Assembly (NCBI GenBank): GCA_022566435.1
Contig: JADFIX010000345.1
Span: 1 to 5,436, forward strand
DNA: 5,436 nt
From: Planctomycetota bacterium
Lineage (GTDB): Bacteria; Planctomycetota; Phycisphaerae; UBA1845
Reading direction: 5' to 3'
This document shows, one piece after another, positions 1 to 5,376 of this stretch (position 1 is the first letter of the stretch; each line of letters begins with the position of its first letter). The position numbers and the translations under genes are program-made. Under the pieces are notes generated by a model. It did not search any database. It saw only the letters and a program-made list of their open reading frames with translations, and was not told where the DNA came from.

Positions 1-874
1 TGTTCGACATGAACACCGCCAGCAATTGGCCTGAAAGGATGATGCCACCCAGGAAGCCGCCCAGCGCCTGCGCTCCAAGCAGAAAGCCGACCACGATGGG
101 CGTCAGTACGGCGATCAAGCCCAGCGGCAGCAACTCGCGCTGCGCGGCCCGCGTCGAAATGCCGATTGCCACTGCATAGTCAGGTGTTTTGGTGCCTTCC
201 ATGATGCCGGGGATACGCAGTTGGCGACGCACCTCGTTAATCATTTCAAAGGCAGCGCGGCTGACAGCTTTAATCATCAGCGAAGCGAATAACAAGGGCA
301 ATGCCCCGCCTATCAATAGGCCGATGAAGACCAGCGGGTTGGCGAGGTTGATGCCTATCGTACTGAGCCATTCTTCTTTCGGGACGTTGAGTGCCTCTTG
401 CACGACCTGTGTGTCGGTCAGGAACGAGCCAAATAACGATACGGCGGCGATAACCGCCGAGCCAATTGCCAGACCCTTGGTGATGGCCTTGGTGGTGTTG
501 CCAGCCGCGTCCAGTCGCTCCAGACGATTGCCCGCGTTTTCAGCTTCGCCAGCCAGCTCGGAGATGCCCTGCGCGTTATCTGCGATGGGGCCGAAGGCAT
601 CCATCGCGACGTTGTTGCCGGTCAGGGTGAGCATGCCGATGCCGGTCATCGCCACGCCGTACAGCACAAAGGTGAACTGTTCGGTTGGTGTAACTCCGAC
701 GCCGCCGTAAATCACGATCGAAGCCAGAATTGAGGCAGCAATCAGCAGCACGGCCCAGACGCTACTTTCGTAGCCCTCGGCCAATCCGGCCAGGATAGTG
801 GTCGCTGAACCGGTCTGCGTGCTGCGCGCAATTTCTTGGACGGGCGCGAAGTGCCAACTGGTGAAGTATTCGGT
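1..874 (-). other. hppA: HppA-like segment (C-terminal half of K+-independent H+-translocating pyrophosphatase, partial)
   Basis: This is the second part of the long chimeric frame, residues 421-711. HppA couples PPi hydrolysis to proton export across the membrane. Recognisable blocks in order are TEYFTS and [17 protein letters not shown] (421-447), a hydrophobic helix around 459-477, [18 protein letters not shown] (512-529), [20 protein letters not shown] (from 541), hydrophobic stretches after [19 protein letters not shown], and [12 protein letters not shown]. In the family, Lys and Thr in the GNTTKAxTKG motif mark the K+-independent, proton-pumping subfamily (Ala and Gly mark K+-dependent enzymes). 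Here they are K549 and T552. The entire N-terminal half is absent, including the DVGADLVGK and DNVGDNVGD-type motifs that bind Mg-PPi. The last helix with its WDNAKK motif would fall just beyond the left edge. As it stands this segment could not be an active pyrophosphatase. Confidence 0.85.
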
Positions 875-2134
875 CAGCCGGTCGATGATGATAAACGACC
901 CCGTTGCCCGATTGCGCCGGTATCCGTCGAAGGCGATCGGCTGATTCAGATCGATCTCGCAACGGCCGATCTCGTTGAGCCCCAGGGTCGGAGCGTCAAG
1001 GCGATGCAGCGTGTTGACGTCGATTTGATACCGCAGCGTGTTCACCGCGCCCGGAACCGTCTTCGTCGCTTGTTTGAAAATGTACGGCTTGCCCGGAACC
1101 ATCGGTTCCTCGGCCATCCAGACAACCATCGCGTCGAACTTCGACTGCAGGCTGGGCAGGTTGCCGGGGCGACAGATCATGTCGCCACGGCTGACGTCGA
1201 TTTCGTCATCGAGCACCAACGTGATCGCCTGCGGCGCGAACGCCTCTTCCAAATCGCCGTCGAATGTCACAATCGACTTTACACGGCTTGTCTTGCGCGA
1301 CGGCAGCACCATCACTTCTTCGCCCTTGCGGACAATGCCCGAGGCAATCGTGCCGCAAAAACCGCGGAAGTCCAGATGCGGCCGGTTGACGTACTGCACC
1401 GGGAAACGAAAGTCGTTGAGATTGCGGTCCGAGGCGATATGCACCGTCTCGAGCATGTGCATCAAGGTGCTTCCGCCATACCAAGGCATGTTCTCGCCGG
1501 ACTCGACGACGTTGTCCCCCTTGAGCGCGGAGATGGGGATGAAATGCAAGTCGGGCATCTCCAGCCGGGCGGCGAAAGCGGTGTAGTCCTCCTTGATCTG
1601 TTCGAAAACCTCCTGGCGATAATCAACCAGATCCATCTTGTTGATGGTCACCAGCGCGTGCTTGATGCCCAACAGTGAGACGATGAAGCTGTGCCGCTTG
1701 GTCTGCGTGAGCACACCGAGCCGCGCGTCGATAAGAATGATGGCCAAGTCGGCGGTCGACGCGCCGGTGGCCATGTTGCGGGTGTATTGTTCGTGGCCGG
1801 GGGTGTCGGCAATGATGTATTTTCTTCGGGACGTGGAGAAGTAACGGTAGGCCACGTCGATGGTGATGCCCTGCTCCCGCTCGGCTTTGAGCCCGTCGGT
1901 CAGCAAGGCCGGATCGAAATCGCCGCCGGTGGATCCTTGCGTGACCGAGTCGCGTGCGACCGCGGCCAATTGGTCCTCGTAGGCCGCCTTGGCCTGAATG
2001 AGCAACGTGCCGATGAGCGTGCTCTTGCCGTCATCGACGCTGCCGCACGTAATGAACCGAAGTAACTCCTTCCGTTCATGCTCCGCCAAGTAAGCATCAA
2101 TGTCCGTGGCGATGAGATCGGATTGATGGGACAT
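1..2134 (-). CDS. cysN: CysN (sulfate adenylyltransferase GTPase subunit) fused in frame to C-terminal half of H+-pyrophosphatase; runs off left edge
   Basis: An uninterrupted frame of 711 codons begins at the ATG at 2132-2134 and is still open at position 2. Residues 1-421 are CysN, the GTPase subunit that drives APS synthesis by CysD. Visible are the P-loop GSVDDGKST (31-39), EREQGIT ahead of DVAYRYF (switch region), [12 protein letters not shown] (110-121), NKMD (165-168), SAL (202-204), and the beta-barrel motifs [10 protein letters not shown] (243-252), [11 protein letters not shown] (402-412) and FIIIDRLT (414-421). In normal CysN the last motif is followed by N-x-TVGAGM and a short tail or a CysC domain. 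Here residue 422 onward is [15 protein letters not shown], typical of HppA, and HppA-like sequence continues to the window edge. I translated the frame codon by codon and found no stop or frameshift. No Shine-Dalgarno precedes the ATG: the upstream bases are pyrimidines (TTCCCTCTTCTTTC). The start is chosen because [16 protein letters not shown] follows at the usual distance. The CysN part is certain; whether the chimera exists in a living genome is not. Confidence 0.88.
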   Translation of the reverse strand, partial: MSHQSDLIATDIDAYLAEHERKELLRFITCGSVDDGKSTLIGTLLIQAKAAYEDQLAAVARDSVTQGSTGGDFDPALLTDGLKAEREQGITIDVAYRYFSTSRRKYIIADTPGHEQYTRNMATGASTADLAIILIDARLGVLTQTKRHSFIVSLLGIKHALVTINKMDLVDYRQEVFEQIKEDYTAFAARLEMPDLHFIPISALKGDNVVESGENMPWYGGSTLMHMLETVHIASDRNLNDFRFPVQYVNRPHLDFRGFCGTIASGIVRKGEEVMVLPSRKTSRVKSIVTFDGDLEEAFAPQAITLVLDDEIDVSRGDMICRPGNLPSLQSKFDAMVVWMAEEPMVPGKPYIFKQATKTVPGAVNTLRYQIDVNTLHRLDAPTLGLNEIGRCEIDLNQPIAFDGYRRNRATGSFIIIDRLTEYFTSWHFAPVQEIARSTQTGSATTILAGLAEGYESSVWAVLLIAASILASIVIYGGVGVTPTEQFTFVLYGVAMTGIGMLTLTGNNVAMDAFGPIADNAQGISELAGEAENAGNRLERLDAAGNTTKAITKGLAIGSAVIAAVSLFGSFLTDTQVVQEALNVPKEEWLSTIGINLANPLVFIGLLIGGALPLLFASLMIKAVSRAAFEMINEVRRQLRIPGIMEGTKTPDYAVAIGISTRAAQRELLPLGLIAVLTPIVVGFLLGAQALGGFLGGIILSGQLLAVFMSN

Positions 2135-2143
2135 GAAAGAAGA

Positions 2144-2208
2144 GGGAAGGGGTTAGGGAACAGGGAATAGGGACGAGGGGGTGGAGATAGGGGATCAGAG
2201 GCTAGGGG
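2144..2208 (+). repeat. G-rich tract of degenerate (T/C)AGGGAA-type units, G-quadruplex candidate, next to cysN start
   Basis: On the plus strand there are eight runs of three or more G separated by 2 to 11 bases: 2144-2146, 2149-2152, 2156-2158, 2163-2165, 2170-2172, 2177-2181, 2190-2193 and 2205-2208. The units TTAGGGAA, CAGGGAA and TAGGGACGA make a degenerate tandem repeat with roughly 7-base spacing. The first six runs fit the usual G-quadruplex pattern, with loops of 2-4 bases. The G-rich strand is the template strand for cysN, so the cysN transcript carries the C-rich version and ends its leader in a pyrimidine tract at the ATG. Similar C/T tracts are common between genes in some Planctomycetota, as I recall them, so this may be a genome-wide repeat family. 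Confidence 0.6.
2191..2208 (+). repeat. Left arm of imperfect 18-bp inverted repeat bracketing the cassette
   Basis: The reverse complement of this arm is CCCCTAGCCTCTGATCCC. It matches CCCCTAGTCTCTCGTCCC at 4294-4311 at 15 of 18 positions. The arms are in inverted orientation, one between the cassette and cysN and one just after the cysD stop. They could be mobile-element ends, decayed copies of one intergenic repeat, or low-complexity coincidence. C/T skew raises the chance of coincidental matching, hence the modest confidence. Confidence 0.4.
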
Positions 2209-2369
2209 TTAGTGATTTGATGTTTTGGTGCGCGGCGAATCGGTCTCTTGCTGGTGTTGCGGAACACGGCCTTCCTTCGATCATGTCGCGACCGCTCATC
2301 GCCGGCCACTTCCTCGCCCTTGTTGTCTTTCAAAACACAAATCGATGAGTCTTGACCCTTTTGATTTGT
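2202..2369 (-). pseudogene. Possible 3' remnant of a gene (55 codons open, no ATG)
   Basis: Between the in-frame TAG at 2370-2372 and the TAG at 2202-2204 there is an open stretch of 55 codons with no ATG. Its middle part reads plausibly as protein (CVLKDNKGEEVAGDERSRHD, then a basic Arg/Lys-rich tail ending HQITNP) and uses GC-rich codons such as GAC AAC AAG GGC GAG. GTG or TTG starts are possible but none has a Shine-Dalgarno. I do not recognise the sequence. It could be the tail of a gene broken when this region was rearranged, or chance. Its stop codon lies inside the inverted-repeat arm. Confidence 0.2.
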
Positions 2370-2370
2370 C

Positions 2371-2394
2371 TAACCGTATTGCCGATCACGGTTA
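2371..2394 (-). terminator. Hairpin overlapping stop of the Cys/His-cluster gene; weak terminator candidate
   Basis: TAACCGT at 2371-2377 and ACGGTTA at 2388-2394 are perfect 7-bp complementary arms with a 10-base loop. The stem includes the TAA stop codon at 2392-2394. No T-run follows in the direction of transcription (GACAAATCAAAAGG), so it is not a classical intrinsic terminator. It may serve as a 3' end stabiliser. Confidence 0.3.
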
Positions 2395-3243
2395 ATTGTC
2401 ATCGAAAAGCCGAAGATTCATGTCTCCAGTCGTCTTCTTCTGCGTTCGTTTTTTTACCGTTGTCTTCTTCGGGTAGAACACGCCTATGACGACCCACGAC
2501 TTCGGATGAGCCAGAATCGTTCCGACATAGAAATGCGTATCCTTGTTTGGACCGCAAAGGTCGTCAAGGAACTTTGCCTGCACTTTCGCCGCGGCTTCGT
2601 CCGGATTCGCCCCCTTGTCGATGAGTCGCCAGTACAAAGCGCCGACTTCCCAGTCTTCGATCATCATCTTGTGGTTGCCCTTGCATCGCTCGTCGTCGCA
2701 CTCGAATCGATACGAGAACTTGAACGGAACTTTTCGCGGCGGCTGTTTTGTTACCTTACGATCTTCCCACAATCGCGATTGTTTGAGTGCTTCAAGAAAC
2801 CTCGGGTTCCACTGAGAGTCAGTCCGCTCGATGACGAGATCGCGAATCTTCTTTGGCCTGAAAATCCCCAGCGACGTTCGGTCGTCCTTTTGGCGGTCAA
2901 TCAATTCCTCCAGGGATTGGGCTTTGTTTGCGAGGGCATACTTCGCTCTTTCGGACCAATCTCCCGGCTTGGTGGGAATCGGTTCACCCAGAATTGTTAG
3001 CGTTTCGCTATCGGGCCGATAACTCTCCTTTCGCGCGTCCCGTCCCCGATGCTTCTCGGCCATCACTTCGATCCACTGATACTTTTTGTATTGCTTGCTG
3101 TACGGCAAGTCTCGGAAGTTAATCGGATACAGCCGGATGAAATCGCCGTCTTCGGTGACTCCGGCCGTACACACCAGTTCGTCGTACTTCGACGACGGGA
3201 TGGGATATGTCTTAACGGTGATGAGAACCTTGAGCTTCTGCAT
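2392..3243 (-). CDS. Unrecognised protein with C-x4-C-x3-H cluster, 283 aa, partner of the DUF488 gene
   Basis: I cannot name this family. The N-terminus (MQKLKVLITVKTYPIPSSKYDELVCTAG by position 1-28) looks like a beta strand followed by a loop. It continues with DGDFIRLYPINFRDLP (32-47), which reads like a conserved substrate- or partner-binding core. A compact cluster C182-x4-C187-x3-H191 is followed at once by DWE (197-199), suggesting a small metal-binding knuckle joined to an acidic/aromatic site. Then come ALYWRLIDKG and a block FYVGTILAHPKSWVVIGVFYP (238-258). The last 25 residues are a Lys/Thr-rich linker followed by NLRLFDDN. There is no signal peptide or membrane segment, so it is probably cytosolic. 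The ATG at 3241-3243 is 16 bases after the stop of the DUF488 gene, with no clear Shine-Dalgarno. The spacing suggests one transcript and possibly coupled translation. Codons look less GC-biased than in the cys genes. A role in nucleic-acid modification or repair is only a guess. Confidence 0.82.
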   Translation of the reverse strand: MQKLKVLITVKTYPIPSSKYDELVCTAGVTEDGDFIRLYPINFRDLPYSKQYKKYQWIEVMAEKHRGRDARKESYRPDSETLTILGEPIPTKPGDWSERAKYALANKAQSLEELIDRQKDDRTSLGIFRPKKIRDLVIERTDSQWNPRFLEALKQSRLWEDRKVTKQPPRKVPFKFSYRFECDDERCKGNHKMMIEDWEVGALYWRLIDKGANPDEAAAKVQAKFLDDLCGPNKDTHFYVGTILAHPKSWVVIGVFYPKKTTVKKRTQKKTTGDMNLRLFDDN

Positions 3244-3259
3244 CAGTTGTCGTGCATGG

Positions 3260-4141
3260 CTACAGGTGTTTGATCGGTAACTGCATTTTCTCCGCTACGT
3301 GCTTCGCCAGACGCCCGCGGTGACAGCATTCGACGTCCTTTTCCATGCAGACCATGACCGACGGCACTTGTTGCAGAAGGTCGATGACTCGCTCGATCGC
3401 CTCTGGCTGGCGCGGAAGCATTCGGCTCTCGTAGCGGTTGAGCAACCGCTGATAAGATTTATAGTCATCCAGCGAGACACGCTCATCGCTGGCAATGCCC
3501 AACTCGGGCAAGTGGTGATAGGCGATGCCCAGCTTTTCGCCGATGTCTCTCATCGAACTCCGCGCGAAGCCGTACTTGCGAGACACGGGGTTACACCGAA
3601 CGTCCAACACCGCCTCGATGCCCGCCCGAATCAATTCGTCAAAAAACCGATCCACCGACTTACCCTCATAACCCGACGTGTAGACCCCAATGGGTGCTTG
3701 CGGTCTCTTGGGTCGTTTGGCCGGCGCAAAGTCACGCAGCTCGCTGTGGATCGTATACCACGGGTATTCGCTGTAGACCCACTTCAACAGGGATGGCTGG
3801 CTCATTTTTCCGTATTCACGAACAATCTCCGAAACGGCGGCTCGCGCGTGCGACGGCAATTCATCGACCTTCGCCTCCGAGCTGTCGCGCATCGCGGGAC
3901 ACAATTCGACGGCCTTTTCAGAATCCGAGACGTACCCGTTGCGCCGCAGTCCGAAAAGTTCCCGGTACAGCGCGAAGGAGAACGGCCCGTACTTATACGG
4001 AACAAAGTCGTAGTACGTGTGATCGTCACGCAGCGACGTTTCCTGTCCGAGCAGAAAAGCCAGTTTCACCAGCTTGATCCGGCTCAAAGTCCGCTGGGCC
4101 TCAGATAGAATCGCCAAAATGATTTTTTGTCGCACGAGCAC
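3260..4141 (-). CDS. DUF488 domain protein with N-terminal winged-helix-like domain, 293 aa
   Basis: The C-terminal part is a DUF488 domain: VYTSGYEGKSVDRFFDEL (153-170), VLDVRCNPVSRKYGF (178-192), HLPELGI (210-216) and the closing CMEKDVECCHRGRLA (265-279), with the family's C-x-E and CHR signatures. The biochemical role of DUF488 is not settled to my knowledge. The N-terminal about 130 residues include IKLVKLAFLLGQE and YDFVPYKYGPFSFALYREL (44-62). This YGPFS pattern followed by a helix and NGYV resembles the small helical fold of SocA/Panacea (DUF4065) antitoxin-type domains, an impression rather than a proof. The start is GTG at 4139-4141: a GGAGG at 4148-4152 sits 6 bases upstream, better than the second GTG at 4133-4135, which would be 12 away. 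The stop is TAG. The gene is likely cytosolic and cotranscribed with the Cys/His-cluster gene that follows. It lies between cysD and cysN, where such a gene is not expected. Confidence 0.9.
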   Translation of the reverse strand: MLVRQKIILAILSEAQRTLSRIKLVKLAFLLGQETSLRDDHTYYDFVPYKYGPFSFALYRELFGLRRNGYVSDSEKAVELCPAMRDSSEAKVDELPSHARAAVSEIVREYGKMSQPSLLKWVYSEYPWYTIHSELRDFAPAKRPKRPQAPIGVYTSGYEGKSVDRFFDELIRAGIEAVLDVRCNPVSRKYGFARSSMRDIGEKLGIAYHHLPELGIASDERVSLDDYKSYQRLLNRYESRMLPRQPEAIERVIDLLQQVPSVMVCMEKDVECCHRGRLAKHVAEKMQLPIKHL

Positions 4142-4147
4142 AGGAAA

Positions 4148-4152
4148 CCTCC
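4148..4152 (-). promoter_or_regulatory. Strong Shine-Dalgarno of the DUF488 gene
   Basis: GGAGG (extended GGAGGT) lies 6 bases before the GTG at 4141 and fixes that start over the GTG at 4135. It is the only strong ribosome binding site in the window. cysD, cysN and the Cys/His-cluster gene have weak sites or none. Confidence 0.75.
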
Positions 4153-4167
4153 GTCGCTGAGCAGTGA

Positions 4168-4173
4168 ATTCTA
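4168..4173 (-). promoter_or_regulatory. Possible -10 element for the cassette
   Basis: TAGAAT on the minus strand differs from TATAAT at two positions. It would give a leader of about 20 bases carrying the GGAGG. No good -35 is seen at 16-18 bases upstream (GTGTTT at 17), so this is weak. Transcription from the cysD promoter is the alternative. Confidence 0.2.
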
Positions 4174-4293
4174 CATCTCCATACGTCTAAAAACACTATG
4201 CGAAACGGAACTAAACGATAACATCAAACCAAACGGGCACTGCTGGGCGACGAAAAGGGAATGAGTCCGATTGCACGTTGCTATTGAACATAT

Positions 4294-4311
4294 CCCCTAG
4301 TCTCTCGTCCC
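4294..4311 (+). repeat. Right arm of imperfect 18-bp inverted repeat bracketing the cassette
   Basis: CCCCTAGTCTCTCGTCCC lies 6 bases beyond the cysD stop codon. It pairs with 2191-2208 at 15 of 18 positions in inverted orientation. A second alignment exists: CTCGTCCCT at 4304-4312 is the exact complement of AGGGACGAG at 2169-2177. This supports common origin of the two tracts more than a single pair of sharp termini. Confidence 0.4.
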
Positions 4312-4317
4312 TTCCCC

Positions 4318-5229
4318 CTAAAAATACCCCTCTCTCTTTTTCTCCTCCATCGAACCGGATTGATCGTGATCGATAACTCGGCTTTGGCGTTCGGAGGTTT
4401 TTGTGAGCAGCATCTCTTGGATGATTTCCGGCAGCGTCGTGGCGTTGCTTTCCACGGCGCCGGTTAATGGATAGCAGCCCAGCGTGCGGAAGCGAACGCG
4501 GCGCATGGTCGGCTTCTCGCCCGGCTCGAGTTTCATCCGGTCGTCGTCGACCATAATCAGCACGCCGTCGCGCTCCACGATGGGCCGCTCGGCGGCGAAG
4601 TAGAGCGGCACGATGGGAATTTTTTCCAGATGGATATATTGCCAGACGTCCAATTCCGTCCAGTTCGACAATGGAAAGACGCGGATACTCTCGCCCTTGT
4701 TCACCCGGGCGTTGTAAAGGTTCCACAATTCGGGCCGCTGGTTTTTAGGGTCCCAGCGATGATTTTGATCGCGAAACGAATAGACGCGCTCTTTTGCCCG
4801 CGATTTTTCCTCGTCGCGCCGAGCGCCGCCGAATGCCGCGTCGAACTTGTATTGATCCAACGCCTTGAGAAGCGCTTCGGTTTTCATGACGTCGGTGTAA
4901 TGCTTGCTGCCGTGGTCGAACGGATTGATGCCGGCCTTGATGCCCTCCGCGTTGGAATGCACCAGCACTTCCAGCCCGAGTTCCTTCTTGGCGTAATTCT
5001 CGCGAAACTCGATCATCTCGCGAAATTTGAACGTCGAGTCGATATGCAGCAGCGGAAACGGAGGCTTGGCCGGATAGAAGGCCTTGAGGGCCAACTGGAC
5101 GATCACCGAGGAATCTTTGCCGATGGAATAGAGCATCACCGGGTTCTCGAACTCAGCGACCACCTCGCGGATGATCTGGATACTCTCGGCTTCGAGTTGC
5201 CGTAGATGCGTAAGGTTGTAGCCAGACAT
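4318..5229 (-). CDS. cysD: Sulfate adenylyltransferase subunit 2 (CysD), 303 aa
   Basis: CysD is the catalytic subunit of assimilatory ATP sulfurylase: ATP + sulfate gives APS + PPi, helped by GTP hydrolysis in CysN. It belongs to the PP-loop/PAPS reductase-like family. Visible are [17 protein letters not shown] at the start, [15 protein letters not shown] with the PP-loop SIGKDSS (35-41), [12 protein letters not shown] (61-72), [18 protein letters not shown] (131-148), [15 protein letters not shown] (185-199), [13 protein letters not shown] (246-258), and the typical ending [11 protein letters not shown]. The length matches the usual 300-305 residues, and no key motif is missing. The ATG at 5227-5229 is chosen because [13 protein letters not shown] is the family N-terminus. 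An in-frame start at 5376 would add 49 unlike residues and would lie on the -35 element. Only a weak Shine-Dalgarno-like AAGACGG is present. The partner cysN is 2.2 kb downstream instead of adjacent. Confidence 0.97.
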   Translation of the reverse strand: MSGYNLTHLRQLEAESIQIIREVVAEFENPVMLYSIGKDSSVIVQLALKAFYPAKPPFPLLHIDSTFKFREMIEFRENYAKKELGLEVLVHSNAEGIKAGINPFDHGSKHYTDVMKTEALLKALDQYKFDAAFGGARRDEEKSRAKERVYSFRDQNHRWDPKNQRPELWNLYNARVNKGESIRVFPLSNWTELDVWQYIHLEKIPIVPLYFAAERPIVERDGVLIMVDDDRMKLEPGEKPTMRRVRFRTLGCYPLTGAVESNATTLPEIIQEMLLTKTSERQSRVIDHDQSGSMEEKKREGYF

Positions 5230-5270
5230 GCGTCCGTCTTGCCGGCGCGCTCTCGGCGCCGCGGAGGAAG

Positions 5271-5325
5271 CACCCCCACGACGGGGGCTATCGCGTAAAA
5301 CGACGTGAAACGGGCCGTGGGGGTG
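5271..5325 (-). promoter_or_regulatory. Structured cysD leader with two mutually exclusive hairpins
   Basis: In the cysD transcript CACCCCCACG (from 5325 to 5316) can pair perfectly over 10 bp with CGUGGGGGUG (5280 to 5271), enclosing a 35-base loop. Within that loop CCCCCG (5287 to 5282) can instead pair with UGGGGG of the same downstream arm, giving a tight local hairpin. The one G-rich arm cannot pair with both. The element starts about 15 bases after the predicted transcription start and ends about 40 bases before the ATG. No T-run follows, so control of translation or RNA stability is more likely than intrinsic termination. I do not recognise a known riboswitch. Confidence 0.5.
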
Positions 5326-5340
5326 ATCTCGAGGAGTCGA

Positions 5341-5356
5341 CCGTAGAAGTATACGG
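5341..5356. promoter_or_regulatory. Dyad over the cysD -10 box, operator candidate
   Basis: CCGTAGAAGTATACGG has perfect 5-bp arms (CCGTA and TACGG) around a 6-base centre and covers the -10 box and start point. Its position suits a repressor site, but the arms are short and no second copy was found in the window. Confidence 0.3.
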
Positions 5357-5376
5357 AAACGCTCGCCGGCGCTCAA
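5348..5376 (-). promoter_or_regulatory. Sigma-70-type promoter of cysD
   Basis: On the minus strand TTGAGC (5376 to 5371) and TATACT (5353 to 5348) are spaced by exactly 17 bases. They match consensus at 4 of 6 and 5 of 6 positions. The predicted start near 5341 gives a leader of about 110 bases before the cysD ATG. Confidence 0.6.

Larger units (their letters stand above)
2135..2391. other. Intergenic region upstream of cysN
   Basis: This 257-bp gap between the stop of the Cys/His-cluster gene and the cysN ATG holds a hairpin at the gene end, a 55-codon open stretch without ATG, and a G-rich tract next to cysN. These are listed separately. I see no convincing sigma-70 promoter for cysN and no Shine-Dalgarno, so how cysN is transcribed and translated here is unclear. 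The middle part (about 2225-2340) looks more GC-rich, and more coding-like by eye, than the sequence next to it. Confidence 0.6.
4142..4317. other. Intergenic region between cysD and the DUF488 gene
   Basis: This 176-bp gap is more AT-rich than the flanking cys genes. It holds the right inverted-repeat arm next to cysD and a Shine-Dalgarno with a weak -10-like hexamer next to the DUF488 gene. I see no hairpin with a T-run after cysD, so readthrough from cysD into the cassette is possible. Confidence 0.6.

Noticed and set aside
189..710. 173-codon plus-strand open frame rich in Ser and Ala
   Set aside because: It is antisense to the HppA-like segment, whose motifs are unmistakable on the minus strand.
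836..1678. 280-codon plus-strand open frame
   Set aside because: It is antisense to the well-supported CysN coding region. Its composition is rich in Arg, His, Val and Asp, as expected for a GC-rich shadow frame, and no motif was seen.
2144..2208. CRISPR array or telomere-like array
   Set aside because: The TAGGG-like units are degenerate and short, with no regular spacers. It is better described as a low-complexity intergenic repeat.
3299..4108. 269-codon plus-strand open frame
   Set aside because: It is antisense to the DUF488 gene. The minus-strand frame has family motifs and a strong ribosome binding site; this one has neither.
4294..4345. Transcription terminator after cysD
   Set aside because: The stretch is C/T-rich on the plus strand but forms no clear local stem-loop followed by a T-run in the direction of cysD transcription.
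4211..4726. 171-codon minus-strand open frame overlapping the end of cysD
   Set aside because: It is an alternative frame within cysD with no recognisable motif. The cysD frame carries all conserved blocks through its GYF end.
5230..5376. Upstream in-frame start of cysD giving a 352-residue protein
   Set aside because: The extra 49 residues do not resemble CysD, and the codon lies on the predicted -35 element. The family N-terminus [13 protein letters not shown] begins at 5229.
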